Shown here: positions 29,263 through 37,878 of the stretch, piece after piece
Position numbering within the stretch: the first letter of the stretch is position 1
Layout: each line of letters starts with the position of its first letter
NCBI RefSeq assembly: GCF_030286045.1
Contig: NZ_CP127390.1
Location: 1,753,482 to 1,817,481 of the forward strand
Reading direction: 5' to 3'
Length of the DNA: 64,000 nt
Source of the DNA: Propionimicrobium sp. PCR01-08-3
GTDB lineage: Bacteria; Actinomycetota; Actinomycetes; Propionibacteriales; Propionibacteriaceae
Translations under genes and position numbers: made by a program
The notes under the pieces: generated by a model
What the model saw: the letters and a program-made list of their open reading frames with translations, nothing else
Database searches by the model: none
What the model was told of the DNA's origin: nothing

Positions 29263-30519
29263 TTAGTTGAGCGAAATGCCCAGCAGAGCGTCCACTGCCT
29301 CGGCAACCTGGGTGGGTGACTGGACGTCCTCACCGTCTCCGGCGAGCGTGGCTGCACTCCACTCGTCCACGATCGCCAAGGCCTCCGGGGAGTTGAGATC
29401 GTCTCGCATGGCGCGGCGAAGGTCATCGAGGACCGGCCCGGTCGGAGTGCCCGCCGGGCTGGCGAAGGCAGCCGCCCATGCGTCCGCCCTGCGTTGCGCC
29501 TTGTCGATATCGGTGGCGAACCACTCCCAATCGGTGCGGTAGTGGTGGGTGAGCAGAGCCAGCCGAATCACCGGAGCGGCAATGCCCTGGCCGCGCAGCC
29601 GGGAGACCAACTCCAGGTTGCCCAGCGACTTGCTCATCTTCTGCCCGTCGAGGGCGACCATCCCCACGTGCACGTAGGCGTCGGCGAAACGCTCGCCGGT
29701 GACTGCGCGTCCAACCGCGGCACACATCTCATGGTGCGGGAACGCGAGATCGGAGCCGCCACCTTGCACCGAGAAATCCGCACCCAGGTAGCGCTGGGCG
29801 ATTGCCGTGCACTCGACGTGCCAGCCAGGACGGCCACGGCCCAATGGCGAGGGCCACGAAGGTTCACCGTCGCGGGCCATCCGCCACACCAGCGAGTCGA
29901 GTGCGTCCACCTTGCCCGGACGCTCGGGGTCGCCGCCCTTGTCAGCGAACTCGACCAGCTGCTCGTCACGGTTGAGATGGGACATCTCGCCGAAACCTTC
30001 GACCGCATCCGAGCGGAAATACCAATCGGGATGCGTCTCATCTTTGACCTGGTAGGCGAGGTTCTTGGCTTCCAGCTTTTCGACCGTGCCGGTCACCAGG
30101 TCGAGTGCCTCCGTGGCGGCGATGTAGTGCTCGGGAGGCAGTATCCGCAGCGCCGCCATGTCGGCACGGAAAAGCTCCACTTGTGAGGCCGCTAATTCTT
30201 CCCAGTCCTGGCCGGTCTGGTTCGCCCTCTCCAGCAGCGGATCGTCGACGTCGGTGATGTTCTGCACGTAGCTGACGTCGAGCCCCAGATCACGCCAGGC
30301 GCGTTGCAGCAGGTCGAAGGTCAGGTAGGTGAATGCATGCCCCAGATGGGTCGCGTCGTAGGGTGTGATGCCGCAGACATAAAGACCGGCAGTGCCGCTG
30401 GCGGGGCCGACTGCCTTCAACGCGCGAGATTCGGTATCCCACACGCGTACCCTGTCGTCGATCTCGGGGTTCGTGTTGCGCGGCAGGTTCGGGACTCGAG
30501 GGGCAGACCAAGCATGCAT
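29263..30519 (-). CDS. mshC: L-cysteine:1D-myo-inosityl 2-amino-2-deoxy-alpha-D-glucopyranoside ligase
   Basis: ATP-dependent ligation of cysteine to GlcN-inositol, the step that gives mycothiol its thiol. The protein is 418 residues and resembles cysteinyl-tRNA synthetase without the anticodon domain. The zinc cysteine lies in YVCGITPYDATHLGHAFTYL (HLGH is the HIGH motif), GGGSDLAFPHHEMCAA is in the core, and the loop is KMSKSLGN. The N-terminus MHAWSAPRVPNLP matches MshC, not CysS. The start follows TAGATT (30527-30532) by 7 nt, so its transcript may be leaderless. It places the organism in the Actinomycetota. Confidence 0.95.
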   Translation of the reverse strand: MHAWSAPRVPNLPRNTNPEIDDRVRVWDTESRALKAVGPASGTAGLYVCGITPYDATHLGHAFTYLTFDLLQRAWRDLGLDVSYVQNITDVDDPLLERANQTGQDWEELAASQVELFRADMAALRILPPEHYIAATEALDLVTGTVEKLEAKNLAYQVKDETHPDWYFRSDAVEGFGEMSHLNRDEQLVEFADKGGDPERPGKVDALDSLVWRMARDGEPSWPSPLGRGRPGWHVECTAIAQRYLGADFSVQGGGSDLAFPHHEMCAAVGRAVTGERFADAYVHVGMVALDGQKMSKSLGNLELVSRLRGQGIAAPVIRLALLTHHYRTDWEWFATDIDKAQRRADAWAAAFASPAGTPTGPVLDDLRRAMRDDLNSPEALAIVDEWSAATLAGDGEDVQSPTQVAEAVDALLGISLN

Positions 30520-30542
30520 GATGCTAAATCTAGCGTCAGCGT

Positions 30543-31133
30543 TCAATCTCGAGCGATATTCGAGGTGCGGCGGTCGAACTCGATCAAGGGTTTGCGATAG
30601 CCATTGCAGCGCGGGCACAGGTGCCCGCCGGGCCAGATCGGCTGTCCGCAGAACGGACAGCTGGGGGTATCAGTACCCAGCAATTGCCCGGTACGGACGA
30701 TGAAGTCACGCGCCTGGTCGAGAGTTATCGACACCTGCAGCGCCTCGCCCGGCTTGCTTTGGGATCCCGGCTCGTTCAGTCTCTGGTAGACACCGAGGGC
30801 GAACAGTTCGATCTGCAGCGAGGCAGGGTCCGGCACCCAGGTGATGGCCATCGTCCCGGCCCTGAAGTCTTCGTCCAAGGGAACATCGAGAGGTCCGCTG
30901 TCGTGCGGACGAGCCCGATTGGTTGCGGGTTCGGCGAAGATCCCGAATCCCTCCAGTTCTTTCAGGACCTCGCTGATGTGCTCGGCCAGTACTCGGATCT
31001 GCTGAGGTTCGCAGACCACGTTCGTCATTCGCGATCCCTGGCGAGTCTGCACAAAGAAGACCCGATGCTCGACGACACCCACTGCCCCACTGACAAACCT
31101 GTCAGGGAATGCATACCTATGGGTTGGCTCCAT
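30543..31133 (-). CDS. DUF3090 family protein
   Basis: Conserved actinobacterial protein of unknown function, 196 residues. The N-terminus (MEPTHRYAFPDRFVSGAVG) and the middle part (FRAGTMAITWVPD) are family features. It ends with a four-cysteine zinc-ribbon-like segment, CPFCGQPIWPGGHLCPRCNG. In many actinobacteria it is next to mshC and a SCO1664-like gene; here the latter is absent and uppP is divergent. A link to mycothiol is suggested only by position. Confidence 0.88.
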   Translation of the reverse strand: MEPTHRYAFPDRFVSGAVGVVEHRVFFVQTRQGSRMTNVVCEPQQIRVLAEHISEVLKELEGFGIFAEPATNRARPHDSGPLDVPLDEDFRAGTMAITWVPDPASLQIELFALGVYQRLNEPGSQSKPGEALQVSITLDQARDFIVRTGQLLGTDTPSCPFCGQPIWPGGHLCPRCNGYRKPLIEFDRRTSNIARD

Positions 31134-31375
31134 GAAACTCAGGGTAAGCGCGTTCTTACGGGTTCGCTGGGATTCGGTGATGGATGGCTGATTAGTTGCA
31201 CACCCGCCGGCCGCCGTCCGAACGATCTGCGGTCTACCTCGAACACACACGATCACCTTCAGGGCCGGTGATGTGTGCTGTACCCCGCTCGCGACTTGCC
31301 GATCGTCGACCGGGCTAGGCTTACGGGCGGGATAGGCCCAGTCGAGGGCCATCTTTTATGGCGGAAGGATCGTCT

Positions 31376-32266
31376 ATGGGTTGGCTCGAGGCCATCGTCT
31401 TGGGCATCGTTCAGGGGCTCACCGAGTTCTTGCCGATCAGTTCCAGCGCCCATCAATTGGTGGTTGGTCAGCTGTTTTTCTCCGGTCACGATCCGGGATC
31501 CGCATTCACCGCCGTGACCCAGCTGGGCACCGAGACCGCTGTGATCATCTACTTCGCCAAAGACATCGGGCGGATCATCAAGCAGTGGGTGCTGTCGCTG
31601 CTGGGCAAGGTGCCGAGCAGCGATCCGGACGCCCGGATGGGCTGGTTCGTGATTGCGGGATCGATCCCGATCGGCGCACTCGGCATCTTGTTTCAGGATT
31701 CGATCGACACCACATTGCGCAATTTGTGGATCACTGTCGCGATGCTCGGCGGAGTCGGCCTGGTGCTGGGATGGGCCGACCGTGTCGCGTCGAAGCATGA
31801 GGTCGTTCCAGGGGTCGCCAAGCGCCAGCTCGGGCCCAAGGAATTGCACGACCTGACGTGGCGTGACGCGATCATCTTCGGTCTGGCCCAGGCATGCGCG
31901 CTGATTCCTGGAGTGTCTCGTTCCGGCGGCACCATTTCCGGCGGGCTGTTCATGGGGTACTCGAGGCCCGCCGCCACCCGCTACGCCTTCCTCCTCGCCA
32001 TTCCGGCAGTCTTCGCGTCCGGCCTGTACAAATTGAAGGACATCGGCGAAGACGCATGCGTTGCATGGGGCCCGACGATCTTGGCGACGGTCATCGCGGG
32101 CGTGGTGGGGTATGCCGTGATCGCATGGCTGCTGCGTTACATCACCACCCACTCGTTCACCCCGTTCGTGGTCTACCGGGTGGTGCTGGCCCTTACCCTC
32201 GCCGTCCTGCTGCTCACCGGCTATCTCGATCCGTCCGTGCCGATCGTGACCGGCTGCGTAAGCTGA
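31376..32266 (+). CDS. uppP: undecaprenyl-diphosphatase
   Basis: Membrane enzyme (BacA/UppP) that dephosphorylates undecaprenyl pyrophosphate, recycling the lipid carrier for cell-wall synthesis and giving low-level bacitracin resistance. The 296 residues hold seven to eight hydrophobic spans. Catalytic motifs: GLTEFLPISSSAHQ near the N-terminus, and PGVSRSGGTI in the second half, including the arginine. AAGGA lies 6 nt before the ATG at 31376. An ATG 18 nt upstream is less well placed. Confidence 0.95.
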   Translation: MGWLEAIVLGIVQGLTEFLPISSSAHQLVVGQLFFSGHDPGSAFTAVTQLGTETAVIIYFAKDIGRIIKQWVLSLLGKVPSSDPDARMGWFVIAGSIPIGALGILFQDSIDTTLRNLWITVAMLGGVGLVLGWADRVASKHEVVPGVAKRQLGPKELHDLTWRDAIIFGLAQACALIPGVSRSGGTISGGLFMGYSRPAATRYAFLLAIPAVFASGLYKLKDIGEDACVAWGPTILATVIAGVVGYAVIAWLLRYITTHSFTPFVVYRVVLALTLAVLLLTGYLDPSVPIVTGCVS

Positions 32267-32271
32267 CGGCC

Positions 32272-33237
32272 ATGCAACGACGGGCAGTGGGTTCGAGCGG
32301 GCTAAGCGTCGGGCGTTTGGGGCTGGGCACCATGACCTGGGGCAGCGATGTCTCCCCCGATATGGCGCGATCGCTGCTTCGGACCTTCGTCGAAGCGGGT
32401 GGCGACCTCGTCGACACTGCTCCTGCCTACGGTGGGGGACGCGCCGAAGAGCTCATCGGCCGCTATATGCGCAGCGACCTGCGCCGCGACGACCTGGTCA
32501 TCGCCACGAAAGCCGGATTCGGGACGCATGGCGGCGCGCAAGCCATCGACACATCCAAAGGTGCGCTGCTGGACGATCTGACCGGATCGTTGCGGAGATT
32601 GCGCACCGACCATGTCGATCTGTGGCAGATACATGCGTGGGGCGATGCGCCACTCGAAGAGACACTTGCCGCCCTCGATCAGGCCGTCCATTCGGGCATG
32701 GCCCGCTACGTCGGTGTCTGCAACTACATCGGCTGGCAACTGGGCACCGCTGCCGCCTGGCAGCGGGCAATGCCCGGACGCGCCCACCTGGTGAGCGGAC
32801 AGATCGAGTATTCGCTGCTGGCCCGCCGGGCCGAGGTCGAGGTGCTGCCGGCGCTTCAGCACCACGGCATGGGTTTGTTTCCCTGGTCCCCGTTGGGACG
32901 CGGCGTGCTCACGGGCAAGTATCGAGGCGGCACTCCAAGGGATTCGCGTGGCGGCAGGGACCACATGGCCTGGTTCGTCGAGCCCTATCTCGATACCCGC
33001 TCGGACGCCGTCGTCGACGCGGTGGCCCGTGCCGCCGACGGATTGCGTTTGACGACTGCCCAGGTCGCCATGCTGTGGGTACGCGATGCCCCCGGAGTGA
33101 CCGCACCATTGCTCGGTGCCCGCACCGTGCAACAGTTGTCGTCCTTGCTCTCGGTGGACGATGTGACCCTACCCAAGCCGATCGTGCAGGCGCTCGATGA
33201 CGTGACGGGTGGTCCACACGCAGGCAGGGATTGGTAG
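32272..33237 (+). CDS. aldo/keto reductase
   Basis: NADPH-dependent oxidoreductase in the TIM-barrel AKR superfamily, 321 residues. The catalytic tetrad is visible as Asp/Tyr in DTAPAYGGGRAEELIG, Lys in VIATKAGFG and His in LWQIHAWGD. The C-terminal cofactor region (APLLGARTVQQLSSLL) is also present. The start is 5 nt after uppP, and TAAGCT at about 32259 stands 7 nt before the ATG, so it may also have its own leaderless transcript. Substrate unknown. Confidence 0.9.
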   Translation: MQRRAVGSSGLSVGRLGLGTMTWGSDVSPDMARSLLRTFVEAGGDLVDTAPAYGGGRAEELIGRYMRSDLRRDDLVIATKAGFGTHGGAQAIDTSKGALLDDLTGSLRRLRTDHVDLWQIHAWGDAPLEETLAALDQAVHSGMARYVGVCNYIGWQLGTAAAWQRAMPGRAHLVSGQIEYSLLARRAEVEVLPALQHHGMGLFPWSPLGRGVLTGKYRGGTPRDSRGGRDHMAWFVEPYLDTRSDAVVDAVARAADGLRLTTAQVAMLWVRDAPGVTAPLLGARTVQQLSSLLSVDDVTLPKPIVQALDDVTGGPHAGRDW

Positions 33238-33254
33238 CACCCACCCTGCCGCGC

Positions 33255-33506
33255 TCACGCGTAGAGCGTCGGACGTACCTTGATGATTTTGCGCCGTAAC
33301 CAGGCCTGGCGGCTGCCGTCGCGATACTGACGCAGCCGCATCAGCTCCCAACCGCCGTGCTCGGCCTGATCGGTGAGCACGCGCTGGACCTGCTTGTTGG
33401 TTACCCATCGCGGAAGGTTGATCTGGCCAACCTCGAACTCTGCACCGGAGATGAGCTCCTGCCGTAACGACCACGAAGCGATATATGTGGTGGCTGGCTC
33501 GCCCAT
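33255..33506 (-). CDS. DUF5703 family small protein
   Basis: 83 residues, conserved in actinobacteria near mshC and aldo/keto reductase genes, function unknown. Family-type segments: TTYIASWSLRQELISGAEF near the N-terminus and QAEHGGWELMRLRQYRDGSR in the middle. AGGAGG lies 6-7 nt before the ATG at 33506, a strong signal that fixes the start well inside the longer open frame. No signal peptide or membrane span. Confidence 0.82.
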   Translation of the reverse strand: MGEPATTYIASWSLRQELISGAEFEVGQINLPRWVTNKQVQRVLTDQAEHGGWELMRLRQYRDGSRQAWLRRKIIKVRPTLYA

Positions 33507-33604
33507 CGCACCTCCTGAACTCAACCTGTGTTTGATCCCCCCATCGTGCCACGAACACTCACAGAACCGAGCGGAAAGGACGCTCGCGTTCTTGACCGAG
33601 GCGA

Positions 33605-33816
33605 GTGAAGCCTGTTGACGAGCGCGGAGCGCGAGGAGCACCACCGCACAATCGGGGGGCTGGAACCGTTCGCGCGGGAGTGCCGTTCACATGCGGACAT
33701 CCGGGCCCTGGTGAGAGAGGTTCAAGTCCTCTCTGGAGCGAAAACAAGTCGGTTCGCGGTCAATGGGGGTTTGATGCTATTGTTTCCTGGCGCTCGAAAA
33801 ATGAGCGAAGACACTC
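33605..33816 (+). other. tRNA-Leu upstream region with tRNA fragment
   Basis: Gene-poor stretch ahead of tRNA-Leu. It contains 18 bases identical to the tRNA T-arm (33717-33734). A TTG-started frame from 33615 reads plausibly for about 40 codons (EREEHHRTIGGLEPFARECR, then SHADIRALVREV) but then runs through the tRNA gene, so its end is artificial. It could be a gene fragment left by an integration event. I could not fold a complete second tRNA here. Confidence 0.35.
33717..33734 (+). repeat. duplicate of the tRNA-Leu T-arm
   Basis: GAGGTTCAAGTCCTCTCT is repeated exactly at 33879-33896 inside tRNA-Leu, 162 bp downstream. It includes the whole T-loop and both sides of the stem. The next bases (CTGGAGCG) do not match the tRNA-Leu acceptor. 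It is therefore a relic of a different tRNA or a recombination scar such as an att site. Confidence 0.75.
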
Positions 33817-33902
33817 GTCCGGGTGGCGGAATAGGTAGACGCGCTAGCTTGAGGTGCTAGTGCCCGTTTTAGGGCATGGAGGTTCAAGTCCTCTCTCGGA
33901 CA
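33817..33902 (+). tRNA. tRNA-Leu(GAG)
   Basis: 86-nt class II tRNA. The acceptor GTCCGGG pairs with CTCGGAC (one G-T pair), the anticodon stem CTAGC/GCTAG encloses loop TTGAGGT with anticodon GAG, a long variable arm follows (TGCCCGTTTTAGGGCA), and the T-arm is GGAGG-TTCAAGT-CCTCT. The 3' CCA is not encoded. It reads CUC and CUU codons; in this GC-rich genome CUC is common. Confidence 0.95.
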
Positions 33903-33954
33903 CACGCGATGGCCCACTGGCCGCCGAAGAAGCCGCTCTGGCTATGCTGAATTA

Positions 33955-35403
33955 ATGAGCAATGGATCTGAGGCCGGGAGCGGAGTTTATGTCTCTGCGC
34001 TCGACCTCTTTTCTATCGGCGTCGGACCGTCGAGCTCGCACACGGTGGGGCCGATGCGCGCCGGACTAGATTTCCGGAATCGGCTGCGGGACGCAGGCCA
34101 GTTCGATTCGGTAACGCGATTCCGTTGCCGGCTGGAAGGCTCGCTGGCCGCTACCGGGGTCGGCCACGGCACACCGGACGCGGTGATCGCCGGATTGCGG
34201 GGCTATGAGCCCGAAAGCGTCGATCCCGGCGTGGTTCACGGCAATTGGACGCGGCTGTATGCGGGCGAAGTTCTCGACATCGACCATGTACCCCTGAGCA
34301 GGGACGACATCGAGTTCGCTCCCCTGTCAAGACATGGCGGACATCCCAACGCGATGATGCTGATCGCCGAGCATGCCGGTTCGATTCTTGCCACCGAGAC
34401 CTACCTGTCGATCGGTGGCGGTTTCATCCGCAGGCTCGGCGAGGAGCCGGGTGCGGGGACCACAGGCACCCAACTCAAGCATCGCTATCGAAACATGGCC
34501 GAATTGCTGGCGCTCACCCATTTCGAAACCGATCCGACAACGGTCATTCCCGCACAGACCTTCCCGGCGGACGCCGGCACCGAACGAACCACCTTTCCCT
34601 CGTGCCGTCGCACCATTGCCGAAATCGCCTGGGAAGACGAGGTCGCGCTGCACGGGGCAGATCCGGCTGTACAGGGGTTGGATGCGATCTGGCAGACCAT
34701 GCGGGAATGCATCGAGCGCGGGTTGTCGTCCGAAGGCACGCTGCCGGGCGGACTGAAGGTGCGGCGCAGGGCCGCCGCAGGCTGGCGCTCGCTGCTGAGC
34801 CAAGGCGTATCGCGCAACTCCGTTGACGCGCTCTCGATGTACGCCCTTGCCGTCAACGAAGAAAACGCGGCAGGCGGGCGCGTGGTGACCGCTCCGACCA
34901 ACGGCGCCGCCGGCGTGCTGCCGGCGGTGCTCTACGGGGCCTGCGTGGAAGAGGATTTCCCGACAGATACCATCCGGACCTTTTTACTCACCGCGACAGC
35001 CGTCGGATCAATCTTCAAAGCGAATGCCTCGATCTCGGGGGCCGAAGCAGGATGCCAGGCCGAAGTCGGCAGCGCCTGCGCCATGGCCGCGGCCGGGCTC
35101 ACCGCGATACGCGGCGGAACACCCGAGCAGATCGAGAACGCCGCAGAGATCGCCATCGAGCATCACCTCGGCCTGACCTGCGATCCGGTGGGTGGCTTGG
35201 TGCAGATTCCGTGCATCGAACGCAACGCGATCGCCGGCGCCACAGCGGTGGCCGCCAGCCGGCTGGCATTGCTCGGTGATGGACGCCACGTCGTCCCGCT
35301 CGATGTCACCATCGAAACCATGCGGCAGACCGGGGCAGACATGTCGGAGCGCTACAAGGAAACCAGCCGGGCGGGGCTGGCCGTCAACGTCGTGGAGTGC
35401 TGA
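33955..35403 (+). CDS. sdaA: L-serine ammonia-lyase (iron-sulfur)
   Basis: Deaminates L-serine to pyruvate and ammonia with an oxygen-sensitive [4Fe-4S] cluster. The 482-residue single-chain form has the beta domain first (LDLFSIGVGPSSSHTVGPMR, catalytic SSSH) and the alpha domain after it, with cysteines in GAEAGCQAEVGSACAMAAAG and LTCDPVGGLVQIPC. TATGCT (33943-33948) is 6 nt before the ATG, with no Shine-Dalgarno, so the mRNA is probably leaderless. Located just after tRNA-Leu. Confidence 0.95.
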   Translation: MSNGSEAGSGVYVSALDLFSIGVGPSSSHTVGPMRAGLDFRNRLRDAGQFDSVTRFRCRLEGSLAATGVGHGTPDAVIAGLRGYEPESVDPGVVHGNWTRLYAGEVLDIDHVPLSRDDIEFAPLSRHGGHPNAMMLIAEHAGSILATETYLSIGGGFIRRLGEEPGAGTTGTQLKHRYRNMAELLALTHFETDPTTVIPAQTFPADAGTERTTFPSCRRTIAEIAWEDEVALHGADPAVQGLDAIWQTMRECIERGLSSEGTLPGGLKVRRRAAAGWRSLLSQGVSRNSVDALSMYALAVNEENAAGGRVVTAPTNGAAGVLPAVLYGACVEEDFPTDTIRTFLLTATAVGSIFKANASISGAEAGCQAEVGSACAMAAAGLTAIRGGTPEQIENAAEIAIEHHLGLTCDPVGGLVQIPCIERNAIAGATAVAASRLALLGDGRHVVPLDVTIETMRQTGADMSERYKETSRAGLAVNVVEC

Positions 35404-35442
35404 GCTGTCCTGTATCACCCAACGGCGGCGTAGCCTGACCGC

Positions 35443-36300
35443 ATGGTCGCCGCCCACGCAGAGCAGACGTTCATCGACGCATTATGGCGAGACCATGGCG
35501 GACGCAGAGGCATGGGGAACTACGCGGGCATTTACCACGACATCTTGGACACGGACGAGTCGGTGCATGTGCTGGTGCGGGAGACCGGTGAAGATCGCTT
35601 CACCGAACAAATCCTCATGCTGACCGATCGGCGAATCGTCTTGGTCAGTGACGGGCTGTCCAATCGTTGGAAGATCAAGACTCAAATAGGCGCCGCAGAG
35701 GTACTCCGCGCCTCCAGGGTGTCGACCGTATTAAGTACCGATCGACTTGTCGTCGACAGAGTGGGTGGCGAGCCCATCCGATTGCGGTTCAGCAAGGGAC
35801 GAAGCGCAACCGAATTCATCGAGACCCTCAACCGGTTGAAGCAAACCACCGGGCCGATCCATCCGGTGATGGAGGCATCCGGGGCCTTGCCTCCTCCTCC
35901 GGCAGAGCAGTCTTTCCTTGCGGCTGCTGCGCGAACCTTGGCGCATGAGCCCTACCGGTACCGCAAATTCGCCACGATCTACCGGGAGATCCTCTCCCCC
36001 GATGAGCAGGTGCAGGTCGTCGTATGCGACTCGGCTATTCACTCCGAATACCGGCTTCTTGTCCTGACCGATCGGCGGCTGCTGCACCTCACCGATTGGG
36101 ACATGCTCATGTGGTCGGTCAAACGCCACGGAGACATCCCACGATCAAGTATCGTCTCCGCACGCTTCGAACCGTGCGACTATCACGGCGCGCTGCAGCG
36201 GATCGTCGTCCAGATCGAAGGGCGTAAGAAGCCACTCAAGATGGAGTTCGACTCGGACGATGCTGCACACGAGCTCATGTCCGCGCTGGCATCACGTTGA
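35443..36300 (+). CDS. tandem bacterial PH-domain protein
   Basis: 285 residues of unknown function built from two similar halves. The first half (about 25-135) contains IYHDILDTDESVHVLVRE, then LMLTDRRIVLVSDG. The second (about 178-280) contains IYREILSPDEQVQVVVCD, then LLVLTDRRLLHLTDWD. The spacing and the LTDRR(I/L) strand are characteristic of YokE/bPH-like pleckstrin-homology domains. The two copies are joined by an alanine/proline-rich linker near 145-165. No signal peptide or membrane span. TAGCCT (35431-35436) is 6 nt before the ATG. Such domains usually bind other proteins or lipids, but no partner is visible here. Confidence 0.7.
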   Translation: MVAAHAEQTFIDALWRDHGGRRGMGNYAGIYHDILDTDESVHVLVRETGEDRFTEQILMLTDRRIVLVSDGLSNRWKIKTQIGAAEVLRASRVSTVLSTDRLVVDRVGGEPIRLRFSKGRSATEFIETLNRLKQTTGPIHPVMEASGALPPPPAEQSFLAAAARTLAHEPYRYRKFATIYREILSPDEQVQVVVCDSAIHSEYRLLVLTDRRLLHLTDWDMLMWSVKRHGDIPRSSIVSARFEPCDYHGALQRIVVQIEGRKKPLKMEFDSDDAAHELMSALASR

Positions 36301-36318
36301 CGGGCGTCTGCTACGAGT

Positions 36319-36660
36319 TCACTGTTGCTCAAGAGCCGCCGCTTGAACGACCGCGTCCTTGGCGTCCATGATGGGCGCCTCGATCAAGAGCAGGCCCATC
36401 TTGTTGATGGTGTGCATCATGGGCTGCCCCATGTGCGCGAAGATCACGCGGTCGATCCCGTTGTCTTTCAGGAACCGCACGATGCGGGCGTGATGCTGGC
36501 CGTGTTCGCCTTGATCGTGCAGCACATCCCAACCGACCTCATGTATCTGCCAATCTTGCAGTTCTCCTTCATCGGTGACGGAGCCCACACCCATCCGCAC
36601 CGCCTTCCCGAAGCGGGGATCGATCTGGCCATCTTCGGCAACGGGAACAGTAAGTTTCAT
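36319..36660 (-). CDS. NifX/NifB-associated (dinitrogenase FeMo-cofactor-like) protein
   Basis: 113 residues of the PF02579-type RNase H-like fold. It begins MKLTVPVAEDGQIDPRFGKA (the conserved PRFGKA motif) and contains ARIVRFLKDNGIDRVIFAHMGQPM. In nitrogen fixers such proteins hold cofactor intermediates; stand-alone copies occur widely without nif genes and may bind iron-sulfur or heme. No nif gene is present. GGAGGG precedes the ATG at 36660. The histidine-rich region EHGQHHARI could bind metal. Confidence 0.82.
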   Translation of the reverse strand: MKLTVPVAEDGQIDPRFGKAVRMGVGSVTDEGELQDWQIHEVGWDVLHDQGEHGQHHARIVRFLKDNGIDRVIFAHMGQPMMHTINKMGLLLIEAPIMDAKDAVVQAAALEQQ

Positions 36661-36714
36661 GCCCTCCATTTCAGCGCACGATGCCGCGCATTCCTAATGC
36701 TTCGGCTCTCACGC

Positions 36715-37878
36715 TTACCAGATCGTCGCTTCACTTCGCTGTTTTCCCGCGGTCGGACGCTTCAGCCGCCACATGCCCTGTTCGTCTTGCTTCACCAATC
36801 CGAGGATCTCGAGTTCGACGAGCCCGGCAACCACTCGCGGAACCGTCTGCCCGCACTTCTCGGCCAACTCCGGAGGGCCTACCGCACCACGGGCCGGCAT
36901 CGCCTCACGTATCGCCAGCAAGTGGGGATCGACATCGTCAAGCACCCGATCGGCTCCGCGTTCAGGCAGATCAGGGCCCAGCCCCACCGGGGCAAGCAGC
37001 GCCTTCACATCGTCGGCGTCGCAGACCAGAGTCGCCTGCCCATCCCGGATCAGGCGATGGCAGCCAACCGACATTGCCGAGTGCACCGATCCGGGCACAG
37101 CCATCACCACGCGTCCTAACGCTGCTGCCCAACTCGCGGTATTTCGTGCTCCTGACCTGGCTGCTGCCTCGACGACCACGGTTCCCACGGTCAGGGCGGC
37201 AATCAGTCGGTTCCTCGCCAAGAATGCGGCCCGGGTCACATGTATTCCGGGTGCAACCTCTGAAACCACCACATGTTCGCCTTTCAGTTCTTCGAAGAGC
37301 CGGGCATTGCCCCGCGGATATGGTTCGTCGAGACCGCCGGCGTAGACACCGATTGTCCTGCCATCGCAGACCATTGCGCCACGATGTGCAGCAGCATCGA
37401 TGCCGTAGGCACCGCCCGAGACCACGGAGTACTCCCCGGGGCCAGACGCTAGGTGCGCGGCGAGATCGCTTGCCACGGCCTCACCGTACCGGGTCGCGGC
37501 GCGCGCCCCGACCACGGCGACGCTGGAACGCGCCCATGCCCGCAGTGACCATGGGCCTGCCACCCATAGCCCGACGGGGATACCGCCCAATCCCTGGACT
37601 TCCGCGCCGTGCTCAAGATCGTCCAATTGCACAGGCCATTCCTCATCGCCCGGTATGACGAAACGAATCCCCCATTGTTTCGCCTCGACAAGTAATGTCG
37701 CGCCGTCGGCTTTCCTGGCACGTTGCCCCCACGCTGATTCGGTGCCGCTGCACCGTAAGGCGTCGACGGTGGCGATCGGCCCGTGTTCCGAGATCAGGCG
37801 CGCCAGTTTCAGGTGACCAGGCTCACAAATGCTGGTCAGTACCGCTCTCGCCTGCCGCTCTTCATCGAGACCACTCAT
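36715..37878 (-). CDS. dprA: DNA processing protein DprA
   Basis: Loads RecA on incoming single-stranded DNA in transformation and binds ssDNA. The protein is 387 residues. The extended Rossmann domain has VAVVGARAATRYGEAVASDLA, VVSGGAYGIDAAAHRGAM, YAGGLDEPYPRGN and a conserved EVAPG loop. The C-terminal winged helix (about 315-370: AMPARGAVGPPELAEKCGQTV...) is complete. The ATG overlaps the comM stop by 4 bases. Cotranscribed with comM and yraN. Confidence 0.93.
   Translation of the reverse strand: MSGLDEERQARAVLTSICEPGHLKLARLISEHGPIATVDALRCSGTESAWGQRARKADGATLLVEAKQWGIRFVIPGDEEWPVQLDDLEHGAEVQGLGGIPVGLWVAGPWSLRAWARSSVAVVGARAATRYGEAVASDLAAHLASGPGEYSVVSGGAYGIDAAAHRGAMVCDGRTIGVYAGGLDEPYPRGNARLFEELKGEHVVVSEVAPGIHVTRAAFLARNRLIAALTVGTVVVEAAARSGARNTASWAAALGRVVMAVPGSVHSAMSVGCHRLIRDGQATLVCDADDVKALLAPVGLGPDLPERGADRVLDDVDPHLLAIREAMPARGAVGPPELAEKCGQTVPRVVAGLVELEILGLVKQDEQGMWRLKRPTAGKQRSEATIW

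Noticed and set aside
33605-33860. Two overlapping plus-strand frames of about 77-81 codons ending in or through tRNA-Leu
   Set aside because: Their C-termini (GGGIGRRASLRC and similar) are translations of the tRNA gene itself, a common annotation artefact. Only the upstream part is discussed as a possible fragment.
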